Part shown: positions 44,142 through 55,509 of the stretch, in pieces
Layout of the letters: each line of letters opens with the position of its first letter
Position numbering within the stretch: the stretch's first letter is position 1
Assembly (NCBI GenBank): GCA_936432065.2
Contig: OW386286.2
Coordinates: forward strand, 23,929,179-23,993,178
Length of the DNA: 64,000 nt
Reading direction: 5' to 3'
DNA from: Rutpela maculata
Lineage: Eukaryota > Arthropoda > Insecta > Coleoptera > Cerambycidae
Notes under the pieces: generated by a model
The model's database searches: none
Told to the model about the DNA's origin: nothing
The model's input: only the letters and a program-made list of their open reading frames with translations
Translations under genes and position numbers: made by a program

Positions 44142-44907
44142 AATTTGTAATCAATATTCTTAAACCAGTCACCTGCAAATTTATGCTCTTCGGTTGTTTT
44201 TCACTGGAAAGTTGTTTATGGTCATCTTATTTAAATACCATCTTCCTTATTATGTAGTTATTGATAATTTTGAAAGCAAAACAAACATCGTAATATTGTC
44301 GCCTGCTGTGTAAGGAAGTAATTCCCAATCAATGTTCCCAAATATGATTTTGCGTCTTCACAGATTAAGAAAATACCCCTTGTGCTTTGTTTCAAACACA
44401 TGAATCGATCAAATTTATTCTGAACAGATTCTAGTCTATTCAGATATTATAGTCCAGTAAACAAACAATGTTGCAATATTCCATAATAGATCTAATTAGT
44501 GAAATGTATAAAATAGTCAGTGCTCGCTGATCTGAAAAATCCTGATTCATTCTCTTGAAAAACCCTGGCATTTTATTTGCCGTTCCGATTATTTGTTCGA
44601 AATGCTCAGAGAAAGAAAGTTTAGATTCAAATATAACGCCTAAATCTTTCACATATAACGCCTAAATCTTTCTTTCACGGCAAGCTTACGGTATTATGCA
44701 GTCAAGATTTATGTGTAGTAGACTCTGACTAAATGTCATAGAATAGCATGTATCAACATTAAAAAACATGTTGTTTTCTTCACACCATGGATATATTGAT
44801 TCAAGGTTTTTCTGAATCTGGGTACAGTCATCTAGAGAATAAACATCGCCGAATATTTTCAGGTCGTCCGCAAAGAGTAAAGATTTGCAACCAATATTGT
44901 TTTCGCA

Positions 44908-47018
44908 ATATCCTTTAGGGTGCCCCTTAATTATATAACCAGAAAATTTTTTCTTCCATTTTGGGGAGTGCCGGGCATAATTTTATTCCAATGTATCTAA
45001 AGATAGGTCCTACCAAATTTTAGCTCGATCGAACCCTGTTAACCCGTCGCGCTTGGCATTTAACCTAATAAGAATCTATGTGCAAGTGTATACGCAATGC
45101 TTTTCTATCGCAGAATCCACAGAACCTTCTAATTAGCTATGATCTCGTAGCATATCGAAGAAATAAAAGAGACAAAAAATTATCAATGAAAGCCGACAAG
45201 TGACATAACCCGGGTAAGCAGGAATGACTGGAAAAAATTATTACAAAATCTTCTTAGTTGAAATTAAACAAGTAATTAATAAATGTCATTTACCCTCAAT
45301 GCGCATTTGTTTACTGTCCGGCTAGTGTTGTCGGTACTAAAAAAGACGCTCTTTTTTGTCAGATTTTTTATGTCTCCTAGATCCCTTCGATCTACTTATA
45401 CTGCAGTATATAGATGTTCCAGATATTCCAGATGCTACTGGAGCTGAAATGGCTTCAGCGGTTTATGAAATGTTGGGAAACTGGGATTTAATAGAAAAGG
45501 TACAAGCATTTACTGATGACATCACTGCTTCAAATAAGGATAGAATTAAAAACGTTTGAACGCTGTTCGAACTATATATTGTTTTTTGGTTGGTATTTCA
45601 GGACCAGATATTCCATTATTTAAAAGATTTAAAAATTATTGGTCTAGAATCAACGTTCAAAATTTCGTTCAAGTTGTGGTGAACTCTGAAATCAAACAAA
45701 TTTTTAGTGGTCATACTGAAACTATTCTAGACATTATAAATGATGCAATTTCTAAAATGTTTCCACGAGAAGACTATCGTGAACTATTGAATCTCGTAAT
45801 AATATTCTTAGGAGACGTTTCTCTCTGTGGAATAAAATTTAGAAAGCCAGGTGCTTACCGTATGGAAAGGTGGATGGCAAAAGCCATATATTCCTTAAAA
45901 ATAATTTTATTTCAAACAGAATTCGCTTTAACGAAAGACGAGGAAAAATCACTTCACCAAACAACATGCTTCATTGTAAAATGCTACGTAAAATGCCGGA
46001 TTTATGCGTCAGAAGCAATGTCTGCTCCACTAATGGATATCAAATTCTTGCGAGAATCAGTATAAAGAAATTGATAAAAATATCGCCGAAATAGCTATTG
46101 GGAAATTTGTGAACCATTTGTATTATTTGACTGATGAATGTGTCTCCTTCGAATTATTTGATGACTCGATTACTGAAAATACAAAATTAAAGATGACACA
46201 AAAAATTTTAGAAGCAGTAAAGTAGAGGATGAAAATGAAAGTGAAGATGAAACAGAAAATAATCTTAAGAAATTGCCAATGAAGAAAGGAGACATTTCTG
46301 AATTCATAAAGCTGTCTGATAAAGTTTTAATAAAATTACTTAGTAATAAGTCAATAGATTTATTTCACAGATTTAAAATAGTCAATTTTCTACACTTGCA
46401 TCCGTCCGAATGAAAAAATTCTAATGACTATAAACAAGGACAGCTAGTCATTGGAGAATTAAAATTAGTAAATGACTCCGCCGAACGGGGAATAAAATTA
46501 ATTCAAGATTTTAACAAAAAAGTTACAAAATCCGGGGATCAAAAACAATTTTTATTGCAGATGGGTCATTTTTTCAATGATATTTTCAAACTCTCTACAA
46601 GATTCGTTTTCTTAATATATTTGTCCCTTTGGTTTTCTTTTTAGACTGTCCAAGATTACTGCCGTAAATATCTCCAGGCAACCAAAGAAGTATTGCAGAA
46701 AAGTTTCGAAATGCAGAACTTTAGATTATGGACTAGCTCTAAAACTTTGTATTCTCAAATCAAACAAAAAATAAATTAATAACTTAACATGTATTTATGA
46801 TTTCCAAAAAGAAAACCAATTTTAAAAGACGATGAAGGGCTAAAAATAAAATAACATCGACAAAAAATTAATTTTTGATTTTTGAAAATTTGGGGCCACG
46901 AGCGCGACGTGTTATTTATATTCCATTAGGCTACAAATTGGTGGGGATATTTTTTAAACGTAATGGAACAAAATTCTGCCCGGCACTCCCCAAAAATTAA
47001 AACTTCAAAAATATCCTT
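44908..47018 (+). mobile_element. DNA transposon of uncertain superfamily, 2.1 kb, inside the LINE
   Basis: AATATCCTT occurs at 44908-44916 and 47010-47018, an 8-9 bp target duplication in the LINE frame. Near the ends lies GGGGAGTGCCGGGCA (about 44974-44988), continuing NAATTTTNTTCCA, with its inverse at about 46962-46992. The left end carries about 40 extra bases outside this repeat. It encodes the protein remnant at 45356-46640. The duplication length would fit hAT, P, Merlin or Zisupton-like families; I cannot choose between them. Confidence 0.75.
45356..46640 (+). pseudogene. Conserved transposon-associated protein, uncharacterised family, broken
   Basis: Pieces in order: SDFLCLLDPFDLLILQYIDV and DATGAEMASAVYEMLGNWDL (from 45356); GPDIPLFKRFKNYWSRI, DYRELLNLVIIFLGDVSLCG, AYRMERWMAKAIYSLKIILF (to 46065); EIDKNIAEIAIGKFVNHLYY LTDECVSFELFDD (about 46065-46170); and ELKLVNDSAERGIKLIQDFN with QKQFLLQM (about 46450-46560). 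I know similar stretches (ARWMAKAIYxLKI, KFxxHLWYLS, NDSAERGVKL) from many uncharacterised arthropod and cnidarian proteins. The E in SAERG is a plausible last catalytic acid of a transposase. Stops near 45559 and 46224 and shifts make it non-functional. Confidence 0.65.
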
Positions 47019-47339
47019 GATGAATAAAATGAATAATAAGGGACTAATGTGGATACCCTGAGGCACTCTAGATGTTGCAGAAAATGACTCTGAAATAGGT
47101 TCGTCAACGAAAACCTGCTGGACACTCTCGGAGAGATAAGACTGGATCCAAGATAATAAAGGAGGACCAACTCCGATTAAAAGCGAGTGATTTCCTTTAT
47201 CAAATGCTTTATTAAAGTCCATGTATACTGCATGCATATTAGCGCCTTCTACCAGGGATTTAACGATGAAGTTGGTATAGATATATAAATTGGAATCCAC
47301 AGAACGACCTTGGAAGAATTAATGATGCTCTAGAATGAT

Positions 47340-48145
47340 GATATGAATGATGAAACTGACTTTGTAATGATTTTATGTCGTCTTTGTTCTTTTATGTTGA
47401 TAGTTTTGCAAAATTAATGTTTTTTTATTCCTGAATATAAACAAAATCATGAGCAATGGGTATAACTGTTAATTTTATCAATACACAGCGCTAAATTACC
47501 CGCTGGAAAGCTTAACACATAAAGCAGACTAGCAAATTTTTGGAAACCCTGTATTCTTAAGAAATATATTACGATTTTATGTTCCTACAGAACTACATTA
47601 TCTCACGTATCACGGAGTAGTGTAAAATCTCCAATACAGACTCTAGAAGGAAAATTGTGTCATTGAAACTTCGGAAATTTATTAAACAACCTCAAGGAAT
47701 ACGTTCATTTTGGATATAGTATATATCGCGAACAATTCCAAGTGCCATATAGCAGACGATTGAAACTTGCTTAATATTGCGACGAACTTGGTAATATCGA
47801 AACTTGCCTGAATTTATTTTTGATGATACCGAAATTGATTTCAGATATTAAGTTTGTTGTTTTCGGGTACATGTAGCCAGACAATACAAAAGTTAGGGGG
47901 ACCACATCTGCAACTAATGGATATTGTTGGAAGAATACATCGAAATATAAATTACTGGATTTGAAATTTTTATTTGATTCATGGCTATTGGCTATTAAAG
48001 GAGATTTCCTTTTCTGGTTTGAAACATTGTTTGTCCAAGTGACTACATAGGTACACAGGAGGTTTAAAAAGAATACACTAATATTTGTAGCGCAGAGAAT
48101 GCATAAAAAACATGCGAATAGCCGGTATTATACTATTTTTATTCA
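47340..48145. other. Unassigned AT-rich DNA
   Basis: No recognisable gene or element. Confidence 0.35.
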
Positions 48146-48147
48146 GA

Positions 48148-49395
48148 TATAATGGTGCGAGAGCTAAGTGGCTTTTTCGGACACTCATCGTTACAAGCAT
48201 TTTCTATGCGCTGATTAATTCTATTGAACTTAAATAACGACAAAATAGACTTCTGGCATATGTCAGCCCGTCGAGTTGGCCATGGTTCAAGATATAATAA
48301 TCAGTGAAATTATATTATCGTTACAACGCTTTTTTGTGTGTGTACACATTTTATGTTTAGAATGAATAAAATAAGATCGCCAGAAAGTGTGGGCCATCAT
48401 GGGCGCAACTAGAAAGGTTAAAGAGTTTTAAAAAACGGAGTTATATAACATGATCGTTACAAACTTTTTTAAGGTTGAGCATGTTTATTTGAAAAAATTC
48501 TCGTCAGTAAGGCTAGCCAGAAAGAAAATGTTTAGGATTTTTTAAGAAAATTCGATTTTTTTCACATATTTCATCTGTCAGTCGATATTCCGGTGAAGCA
48601 ACGTCGAGCGCGGTTAGTACTTAGATGGGTGACCCACCTATCTTGGGAAATACAGCGTTCTCGTCCCACCTTCTAGCGGCTTGTATATCAGTGTATACGC
48701 GGAAGTTAAGTAATTTCAGACAAGGATTACGTAGTGGATATACCATCCTTCGGAGGGGATGTAAAGCAGGCGGTCCCTTGTCTATTAAATGTTAGGCAAG
48801 TAAAAGATCCCTACTCTTCTTAAGGGAAGGGGTTCGGCAAAATTTCCAGGTTGGGGGTAGCTCGTCTCCTGGAGTCGGTGATAGGCCCTGGTAGCGGAAA
48901 TAGGCCGAGGTTAAATAGTTTAAAAAAAAACTCTAAACTCATCGTTACAAGTTCTGGCTCCTTTTTAAAACGTAAATATAAGCTCCTTTAACAATAGAAT
49001 AGCCTCTCCGTAAAGTTCTTAGTGTCAACAAAAGTACCGTAGGCTCTTAAATATACAGAAATTTAACACTTTCGGCTAACTTGACTCCGTATCGTGCCTC
49101 AGATGTATTGTATCATTATTACCTTTCTGGCTGCGCCTCCTGACGGCCCACACTTTCTGGCGATCTTATTGTATTCATTCTAAACATAAAATGTGTACAC
49201 ACACAATAAAATGAGCCTTGTAATGATGACATGATTTCACTGATTTTTAAACAGTGTTCGTGACGCTCCTGACAGGAGGTGCCCCGCCAGAAGTCGATTT
49301 TATGAATCGTTATCATCCATTAAACCATAAAAATATCTCAAAGTTCATAAAACAATGAGCTGCCGAAAAAGCCACCTAGCTTCCGCTCTATAATA
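48148..49395. mobile_element. Inverted-repeat (foldback-like) element
   Basis: The left arm, about 48148-48421, is matched in inverted orientation by 49116-49395. Clear blocks: AAGTGGCTTTTTCGG (48166-48180) versus CCGAAAAAGCCACCT (49363-49377); GACTTCTGGC (48249-48258) versus GCCAGAAGTC (49287-49296); and TGTACACATTTTATGTTTAG with its continuation to AGATCGCCAGAAAGTGTGGG (48341-48392) versus 49142-49201. The spacer holds a 5S-derived SINE. TCGTTACAA recurs at least four times inside and may be a sub-terminal motif. No protein is encoded. Confidence 0.7.
48577..48930 (+). mobile_element. 5S rRNA-derived SINE, copy 2
   Basis: Over 90% alike by eye to the copy at 32932-33313, and better preserved in the C box (AGATGGGTGACC then CTTGGGAAATAC). 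The A tail is at 48922-48930. The 5' end starts inside the 5S region and I see no clear target duplication, so it is probably 5' truncated. Confidence 0.82.
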
Positions 49396-49399
49396 TTTG

Positions 49400-51780
49400 T
49401 TCGGAAGAATTTCATATGGCACTCCATGTGTAGATGAATTCTCCATATAATATATTATTCAAATAAATTTAAAAAAAATTATTGCATTATACAATACGAT
49501 GCAAAACAAATAGTACAGTAACTAGAGGTTTCAATTTAGGAATATTGTATGAATTGGAAAAGTCCTTTGCCGAATTTTACGCAGAAAATGTATTTTTCGC
49601 TCACCGGGTTCAAAGTAAATTTTTCTCACCCTTATAAAAAATCTACAGCTAAAAGTGTGTATAGGGCAAATACAAAAACAACTGCCCATCGTAACATATG
49701 GTCCAGCCTTCCAAAATAAATTTAGAGATTATATAAGTGCAATCAATCCACGAAATGACGGAGTTTCAAACACCTTATGGGAATATCTAAAAGTAACATT
49801 GGCTCTAAAATGTGAAGAATGTCACAAACTGACATGAAAAATTCAGACTCTCTATTGAGAAGGCAAGAATTCTTATCTGCAAGACCTAAAGATGATTTGT
49901 AACGGTTACATTTTGATCCCCCTGTGTAATAAAAATTTCCAACCCATATTATTCACATTTGGTGGAATAATATTCTTATATCCTCTTAGGTATGCAACCA
50001 GTAATACCTACATTAAGATTAAGTATTTTGTCTAAGACTGTAGAGCTTCGATTTACTTATTATTGTTCTTAATATGAAAACTATTTCCCTAAATCATGTC
50101 AGGAGCTCAAATTTAATTTTCTTTTGGTACCTGAAAGGGAACAATTTGTAGGCTAAGATATATTTTGTTATTAAGGTATTATTTACAGCTAAGGCAGACA
50201 ATTTAATTATCACATACAGATAGTTGCTATTATTTTATTATCTTTCTTTTAAATTCAAATTTCAAACATAGTGGATTCTCTTAGTAATTAATTTAAGTTG
50301 GCAAACAGAATTTTTTGCTGAAAAGTAAAAAGCTAACAAAAAAGGGTCTTTTTGTCCAAGAAAGAGCAGCCATGCTGGCAATTAAAAATTGTGAAGAACA
50401 TCTTCTATAATTTTAACAATTTTTGGGAAAAACGCCTAATAACAAACTAAGGTATGTCTTATTTAATTTTCCCTATCAATTTTGATATAAATTTCATATA
50501 ATTCGATACTTAGATGGAATTATATTTTTAGGCTCGTTCCGATATTTTTAGGCTCGTACTTTTGTTTATTACCTCAATGAAATTTGTTGTAATCTCTTTG
50601 TTAAACGCAGTACGCTGATCTGCGTAGAAACGTATTTATATTAGATTTTGTTTGTCTGTGGTAAATTAATTTTGGAACTGCTTTGGCGGGAGCCAAGAGA
50701 ATATTAGAGAAATCACCTACACATTGTTTTGTTCCGGGGGACCCTGAAGATCATCAGCCTTACGCCTGTTAATCATGGTCTCATGGTAAAACTGAGAAGT
50801 AAGCAACTACCATAATTTTTCTTGGATTGTCCTCAAGTATCACCAGCATATTGTAAGTAATTTTGGCATTTATTTTATTGTCCACCAGAAGTTGCAGAAA
50901 ACCAGCGTACAGCATATCTACAAGTAACGATAGTGCTACGTTATCACTATAGAAGCTCACGGTGTAGCGTAAAAGCAAGTTAACTAAGCAATTTATTATT
51001 CATATCTTGTTTACGAGAATAGTGGATTTGTTACCTTTCAATAATATTAATATTTAGTCGATGGTAATTTTGTGTCTCGTCCTGATGGTATACCGCTGGA
51101 TAATGATTGATTAAATCCATATGTGTTATAATAATTAGAAATTTCATGTGAACTCGATAAACGGCCGTTCAACGAGTATTAATATAAGGGCACTCATTTT
51201 GACTTGTCGCTAAAATAAAATTTTTATCAATTCATATTTCTTTACACATCACATTATGATTAGACGTTAATAATTAAATACTTACTGTAAACATATACAT
51301 AATCGTTGCTGGTTTAGTGTACTTAATTTACTTTGTAAAAAGCTTACATGTAATTTAAAAGCCTGCATTCTATATTTATATGTGCGGTATTTGAATATTT
51401 GAGGTTATATTAACTTGCGTCTTATATCACATTGGTTGTTTTCTGCTTCTGCTTACCCTTATGGACACTTGGCACACGGGGCAAGTGATAAGTAGGTCAT
51501 TTGACATAATACATAACTGCCATAAGGATTGGTGGCTGACAGTTGTTGATCTCTATTGTTTGTTTGTTTAATTTTAATGTTATATTATATTTATTTGTCC
51601 CAATTATTTTTCCATTTCATACATATACACGAATTAGTTTTAAGCTTGTTTTATACATACCTATTATACTTTGTCATATACTCACTAATTTTTTTTAGTA
51701 AATTTTTTCACTATTATCTTGAGGTTTAATTTTGTTTTGCCTATACACCTCTGTCAATTTTAACAATTGGCTGGCGCCCA
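49400..51780. other. Unassigned AT-rich DNA
   Basis: The frame at 49655-49837 (YGPAFQNKFRDYISAINPRN) has a protein-like look but no family I can defend. The block 50680-50780 is slightly GC-richer. Nothing else stands out in these 2.4 kb. Confidence 0.35.
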
Positions 51781-52223
51781 GGGTAGTTTAACCGGTGCAC
51801 CCCAAAATTCTAAAATTCAGAATAAGAAAACGAATTCACACCCGCTCTTCACTTTGGGCTTTCGGGCATACTTGGGGTGTTCTTAATTTTGCCATTAGGG
51901 ACACGTCACAGATTATACGTAAATAAAAATCCAAAACATCCTCAATTAAGGACTTTAGTGAAATATGAATGAGATTCGTCTCAGTTGAACAAAGTTCGGT
52001 GTGCTGAAAAAAATTACGAAAAAGACAAAAATCATGTTTGCTAAAGGTACGGACATTCCGAAGATGGTTCAAACACACATGAATATTCAAATGTGACCAT
52101 ATATACTGAAGATGCTAGCATTAATTAACTCTAAACTTTTACACGAAGGTATAATGGCATGACGAAGTCGATTCAAAATAGTTTGCTTTTTCATCGCTGT
52201 AGAAACGAAAGCATCGTAGTAGC
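51781..52223. other. Unassigned segment next to the Harbinger-like frame
   Basis: A minus-strand frame (51836-52090) contains no motif I can name; it may be decayed downstream sequence of the same element. Confidence 0.3.
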
Positions 52224-52514
52224 TTACACTTGGTTCGCTATCGCGTGGCATTCTTCCATCTCACTGCACGCGTTCAATATTTTGTTTGACTTCGTCATAA
52301 AAATATACTGAAATATATGAGATATCATTCTCATGTATGCATAGAATCTATCTGGATGGCATTTAAATTCTTTAAATAGGTGGTGGTATTCTCTCCAATA
52401 CTGCTTTCTTCGATTTATAGAATGAGCATTATACTGGCAGTTTGAAAAGTTTGAAAGTAACCACCGCTTTGTGACCACATGAATGGAATCGCTATCGCTA
52501 TCGCTTGAGTACAT
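52224..52514 (-). pseudogene. Possible PIF/Harbinger transposase N-terminal fragment
   Basis: 96 codons: MYSSDSDSDSIHVVTKRWLL, then INRRKQYWREYHHLFKEFKC and HPDRFYAYMRMISHIFQYI. The second half fits the N-terminal signature of Harbinger nucleases (basic W-containing start, F..L..EL..D...F..Y.RM....F). The catalytic DDE region is not recognisable downstream on the minus strand. Without it the call is tentative. Confidence 0.4.
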
Positions 52515-52519
52515 AGTTT

Positions 52520-55240
52520 ACTGTTTTCCATCATCATGCCCTAGTTTCCCCCATCGTTCTTTGTGCTTGAGATGTGGACTGTTAGGGAGACAACCAACAT
52601 ACTAATGGTTTTGAAATGTGGATCTAGAGAAGTTTGTTACGAATTCCTCGGGCAGTACATCTCAGCAACAATTCGATTCTTCAAGAAATACACAATCCAG
52701 AACAATTCTCCAGCATGATATTCTTCCGCGTTTTATCATTTTTTAATCACATTAACGGGAGAGGGGAAAATATAGAACGGACAATATAGGATATATAAGC
52801 TGGGCAAGGGTGGGCCATGGTCCACTCAAAATTACGTTGGCCCACCCTGACTCCTGACAAATTAAAAATTGTATTGTTTTGTACGAAAATGGTAAATTTT
52901 ACATTTATTTCTTAATCGAATGATTATCTATATCTGTACTTCACATACCCCAATTACGCTGGTAGACGAAACTTCCGGTCGGCGCGCGCAGTAACCGGAA
53001 AGTTCCAGAGAGAAAAAAAATTTATACCGACTGGCAGACGGTAACCATTCGTCGTCGAATTTGCACGCCATTTCCTAGAGTCCTAGACTATCTGGAAAGT
53101 TTCAAGAATGTACACCTTTTTCCTTTTCCTCGAAATGTCAAATTATAATATATTGTTGATTATTCAGTTTCTTATTTTACTTAATTTTCGTTTTTTTTCT
53201 GCTTGAATTAGAATCTGTACTTTTCCTCTGTACATGATTAGCTTTTAAATGACTGATACGAATTACAGTGCAAGCAGGCATAACGTGGAAGTTTCTAACA
53301 AAAATTGACAAAAGCATGTCAAATTTATTAAAAGTCATGGAAATGAAATGCCTGGTTCAAGGAAACATACATTTTTGTTTTTCTATACGGCGGATATTGA
53401 TCCTTGATTCACAAAAAAATCTGATAAAAAATTATCTTATCTACAGTGGATTCTAATTCAATTCACAGAAGAATTTGATAAAAATGATCTAAACAAAATA
53501 TTAAATTATGAAAAATATGTATTATAAAAATTAACACCCAGTATAACAAAACATCTCGCAAAACAAGGTACACATATAATAAAAAAAAAACATATTTTTA
53601 CCTAGTAATTCATTTTGCAAGTCTTGTTCATAGTCGGTCTCCATAAAATGAACCGAACAAATCCTACTTGTATCTGGGTTAAGTTTATTATGCCTTTTGC
53701 ACCTGTTTATCTCTTCACCTCATATGGTCTTGGACACCAGATTTTTGAGTTTTGGAACAACGTGGAAAATAATATTTTGACCAGTACAATACGTGTTATT
53801 GCAATCATACACTGCACACCTTGTTCCCGGCATTGTTTTTCACTTCTGTTTGAATAATAACAATATGTAAATCTAATACATGAATTATTAAGCTTCTTTT
53901 ACCTTCTATAATATTACAAAATCACCACAGAACACTAATAATAATAATTGTCTTTTAAATCCTATAAAGGTCCAAAATAGTGCAAGCAATAGTATGTCCC
54001 AGTTTCTGTACACAATTTCACTAATCAAGAATTTTTTTATAACTCAAAAAAACGTATAAACGTATATAAATGTACATATGAGATTTACAAAGAAAAACCA
54101 GGAAACAAGTAGACAAAACTTGATAATCACACCACTAAACACAGAAAGACAATGCCGTCAGAAATGCAAACAACATATTTAGGTCTCGCCGTGACGTCAC
54201 AGCTTTGTCTGCAAGTGGTGAACGTTGCAGCATAGGGAACTGGCTATCCTGTTTACGGTTTTTGGCCTGATGCAGCTATTATAACATTATTGTAAAATGT
54301 CAAGAATTGAAAATGTTTACATTAATTAGTAAGTTTGTCGTACTACTTTCAGTAATTCATTAATATCTTATAAATTAATATTTTTCAGCATTATACAGTG
54401 CAAACCCCTTGCATGAGTGCATGCATATTAGGATGGAATCGTTATTGACATTTATTGACCGTTCACACAAATGTGACTGAGTAGTTTGATTACAATGCCG
54501 TCCATTCTGGGACTGAATTACGAATCAGAATAATATACATGGTTCAGTTTGATTAAACTTAAACAGTTATGCGTTATTATCTGTCCACGCTATGTTGCAT
54601 GTTCTGGCAGCTTATATAAAAAATGTAAAGGTAGTGGAACTCAACTTACTAGATCGATCAGGGGCTGGTTGCATAACAATAAGAATATCTAAGAAATACT
54701 CACGTTTATTCAAACACTTATATAATCGTTTATGCATTTTATTTGTTTGTATACCAGCGATTGTTATATACAGTGTCTTTCGTACATCGACAGAAAGTTT
54801 TAAGAGCCCGATTTTATATTTTGAAACATATACGAAGTTCTAGAAGGGGCACCTAAAATAAAATAATTTCTGTTCTAAAATTCCATGTTAAGCTAGGAAT
54901 TTCACGTCAAACTTCTGAATTATATCTCGAAATTTTAAAATTTTCACTTATAATCCTATCATTTCAAAATTTCGAGTTATTAGTTGAAATTTTAAAATTA
55001 GAGTTATAAGTCGAAATTTTGGAAACGTCATCATACATTATTTTAAATGTATAAATATATTGCAATACAAAAAGTATTCAAATGGGACAATTTTTAACAA
55101 CGAGTTTCGAAAACGAATCTTTTCACACGATTAAGACAGTTTGGTGTAACGAACCGTAGGCGAGTTCCACAAGTCGAATGAATGTGAAAATGTGTTTTGA
55201 AACGTGTTGTTTACAATATTTTTTCTACGACTGCAAGGAA
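52520..55240. other. Unassigned; three degenerate short repeats near 54920-55025
   Basis: A GC-richer block at 52950-53110 contains GGAAAGTTCC and CTGGAAAGTTTCAAGAATG, resembling heat-shock elements, with no gene seen beside it. TGACGTCA occurs near 54193. At about 54920-55025 a 30-base motif containing TCGAAATTTTAAAATT recurs about three times. The rest is featureless. Confidence 0.35.
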
Positions 55241-55289
55241 ATCAAACAATTTCATAAGTAAACAGCTCAACCATTTTTAATAAACTTAT

Positions 55290-55500
55290 TTAAAAGTTAT
55301 GTGGCTTAAAGACTTCAAACTTGAGTCTCAGTGTAACGGTTAACCCATGATGAATACATTTCAAGTGTGGATATCCTTGTGGCCAGATTTCATCAACTGT
55401 TCTTGATTGAAAGACGCAACTCTGTCAAGGTTGGAATAACTCTTTCGTCTAAACAAATTGTATTTATTCAGTAAACGCGTTAGTGTTCTTAGATGCATTC
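55290..55500 (-). pseudogene. Possible integrase-like (IS3EU/Ginger-type) transposase remnant
   Basis: Minus strand: LRTLTRLLNKYNLFRRKSYS then NLDRVASFNQEQLMKSGH and, after a shift, KCIHHGLTVTLRLKFEV. This follows the pattern sl.TLkr.L...l.RR......v......el..SG......hhkCi..GltVt that precedes the integrase core in animal transposons of this kind. The DDE core itself is not readable. Probability moderate. Confidence 0.4.
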
Positions 55501-55509
55501 TTTTTAAAA

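Larger units (their letters stand above)
44142..47336 (-). pseudogene. Jockey/CR1-like LINE, split by a DNA transposon
   Basis: Minus strand. The upstream piece (47336-47019) reads FQGRSVDSNLYIYTNFIVKS, MHAVYMDFNKAFDKGNHSLL, VPQGIHISPLLFILFIKDIF. After the inserted element (44917-47009) it resumes as ENNIGCKSLLFADDLKIFGD with the catalytic FADD at about 44867, then MKDLGVIFESKLSFSEHFEQ, MPGFFKRMNQDFSDQRALTI LYISLIRSIMEYCNIV and a decayed C-terminus YLGTLIGNYFL. Joining KDI to ENNIGCK restores the RT order. Several stops are present. Confidence 0.78.

Noticed and set aside
48577..48690. A functional 5S rRNA gene
   Set aside because: Only the internal control region is conserved; the 5' part is degraded and a SINE body plus A tail follow.
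49655..49837. Exon of a receptor (FRDYISAINPRN resembles a metabotropic glutamate receptor ligand domain)
   Set aside because: The resemblance is limited to a few residues, the usual RNPWF motif is absent and no splice sites fit.
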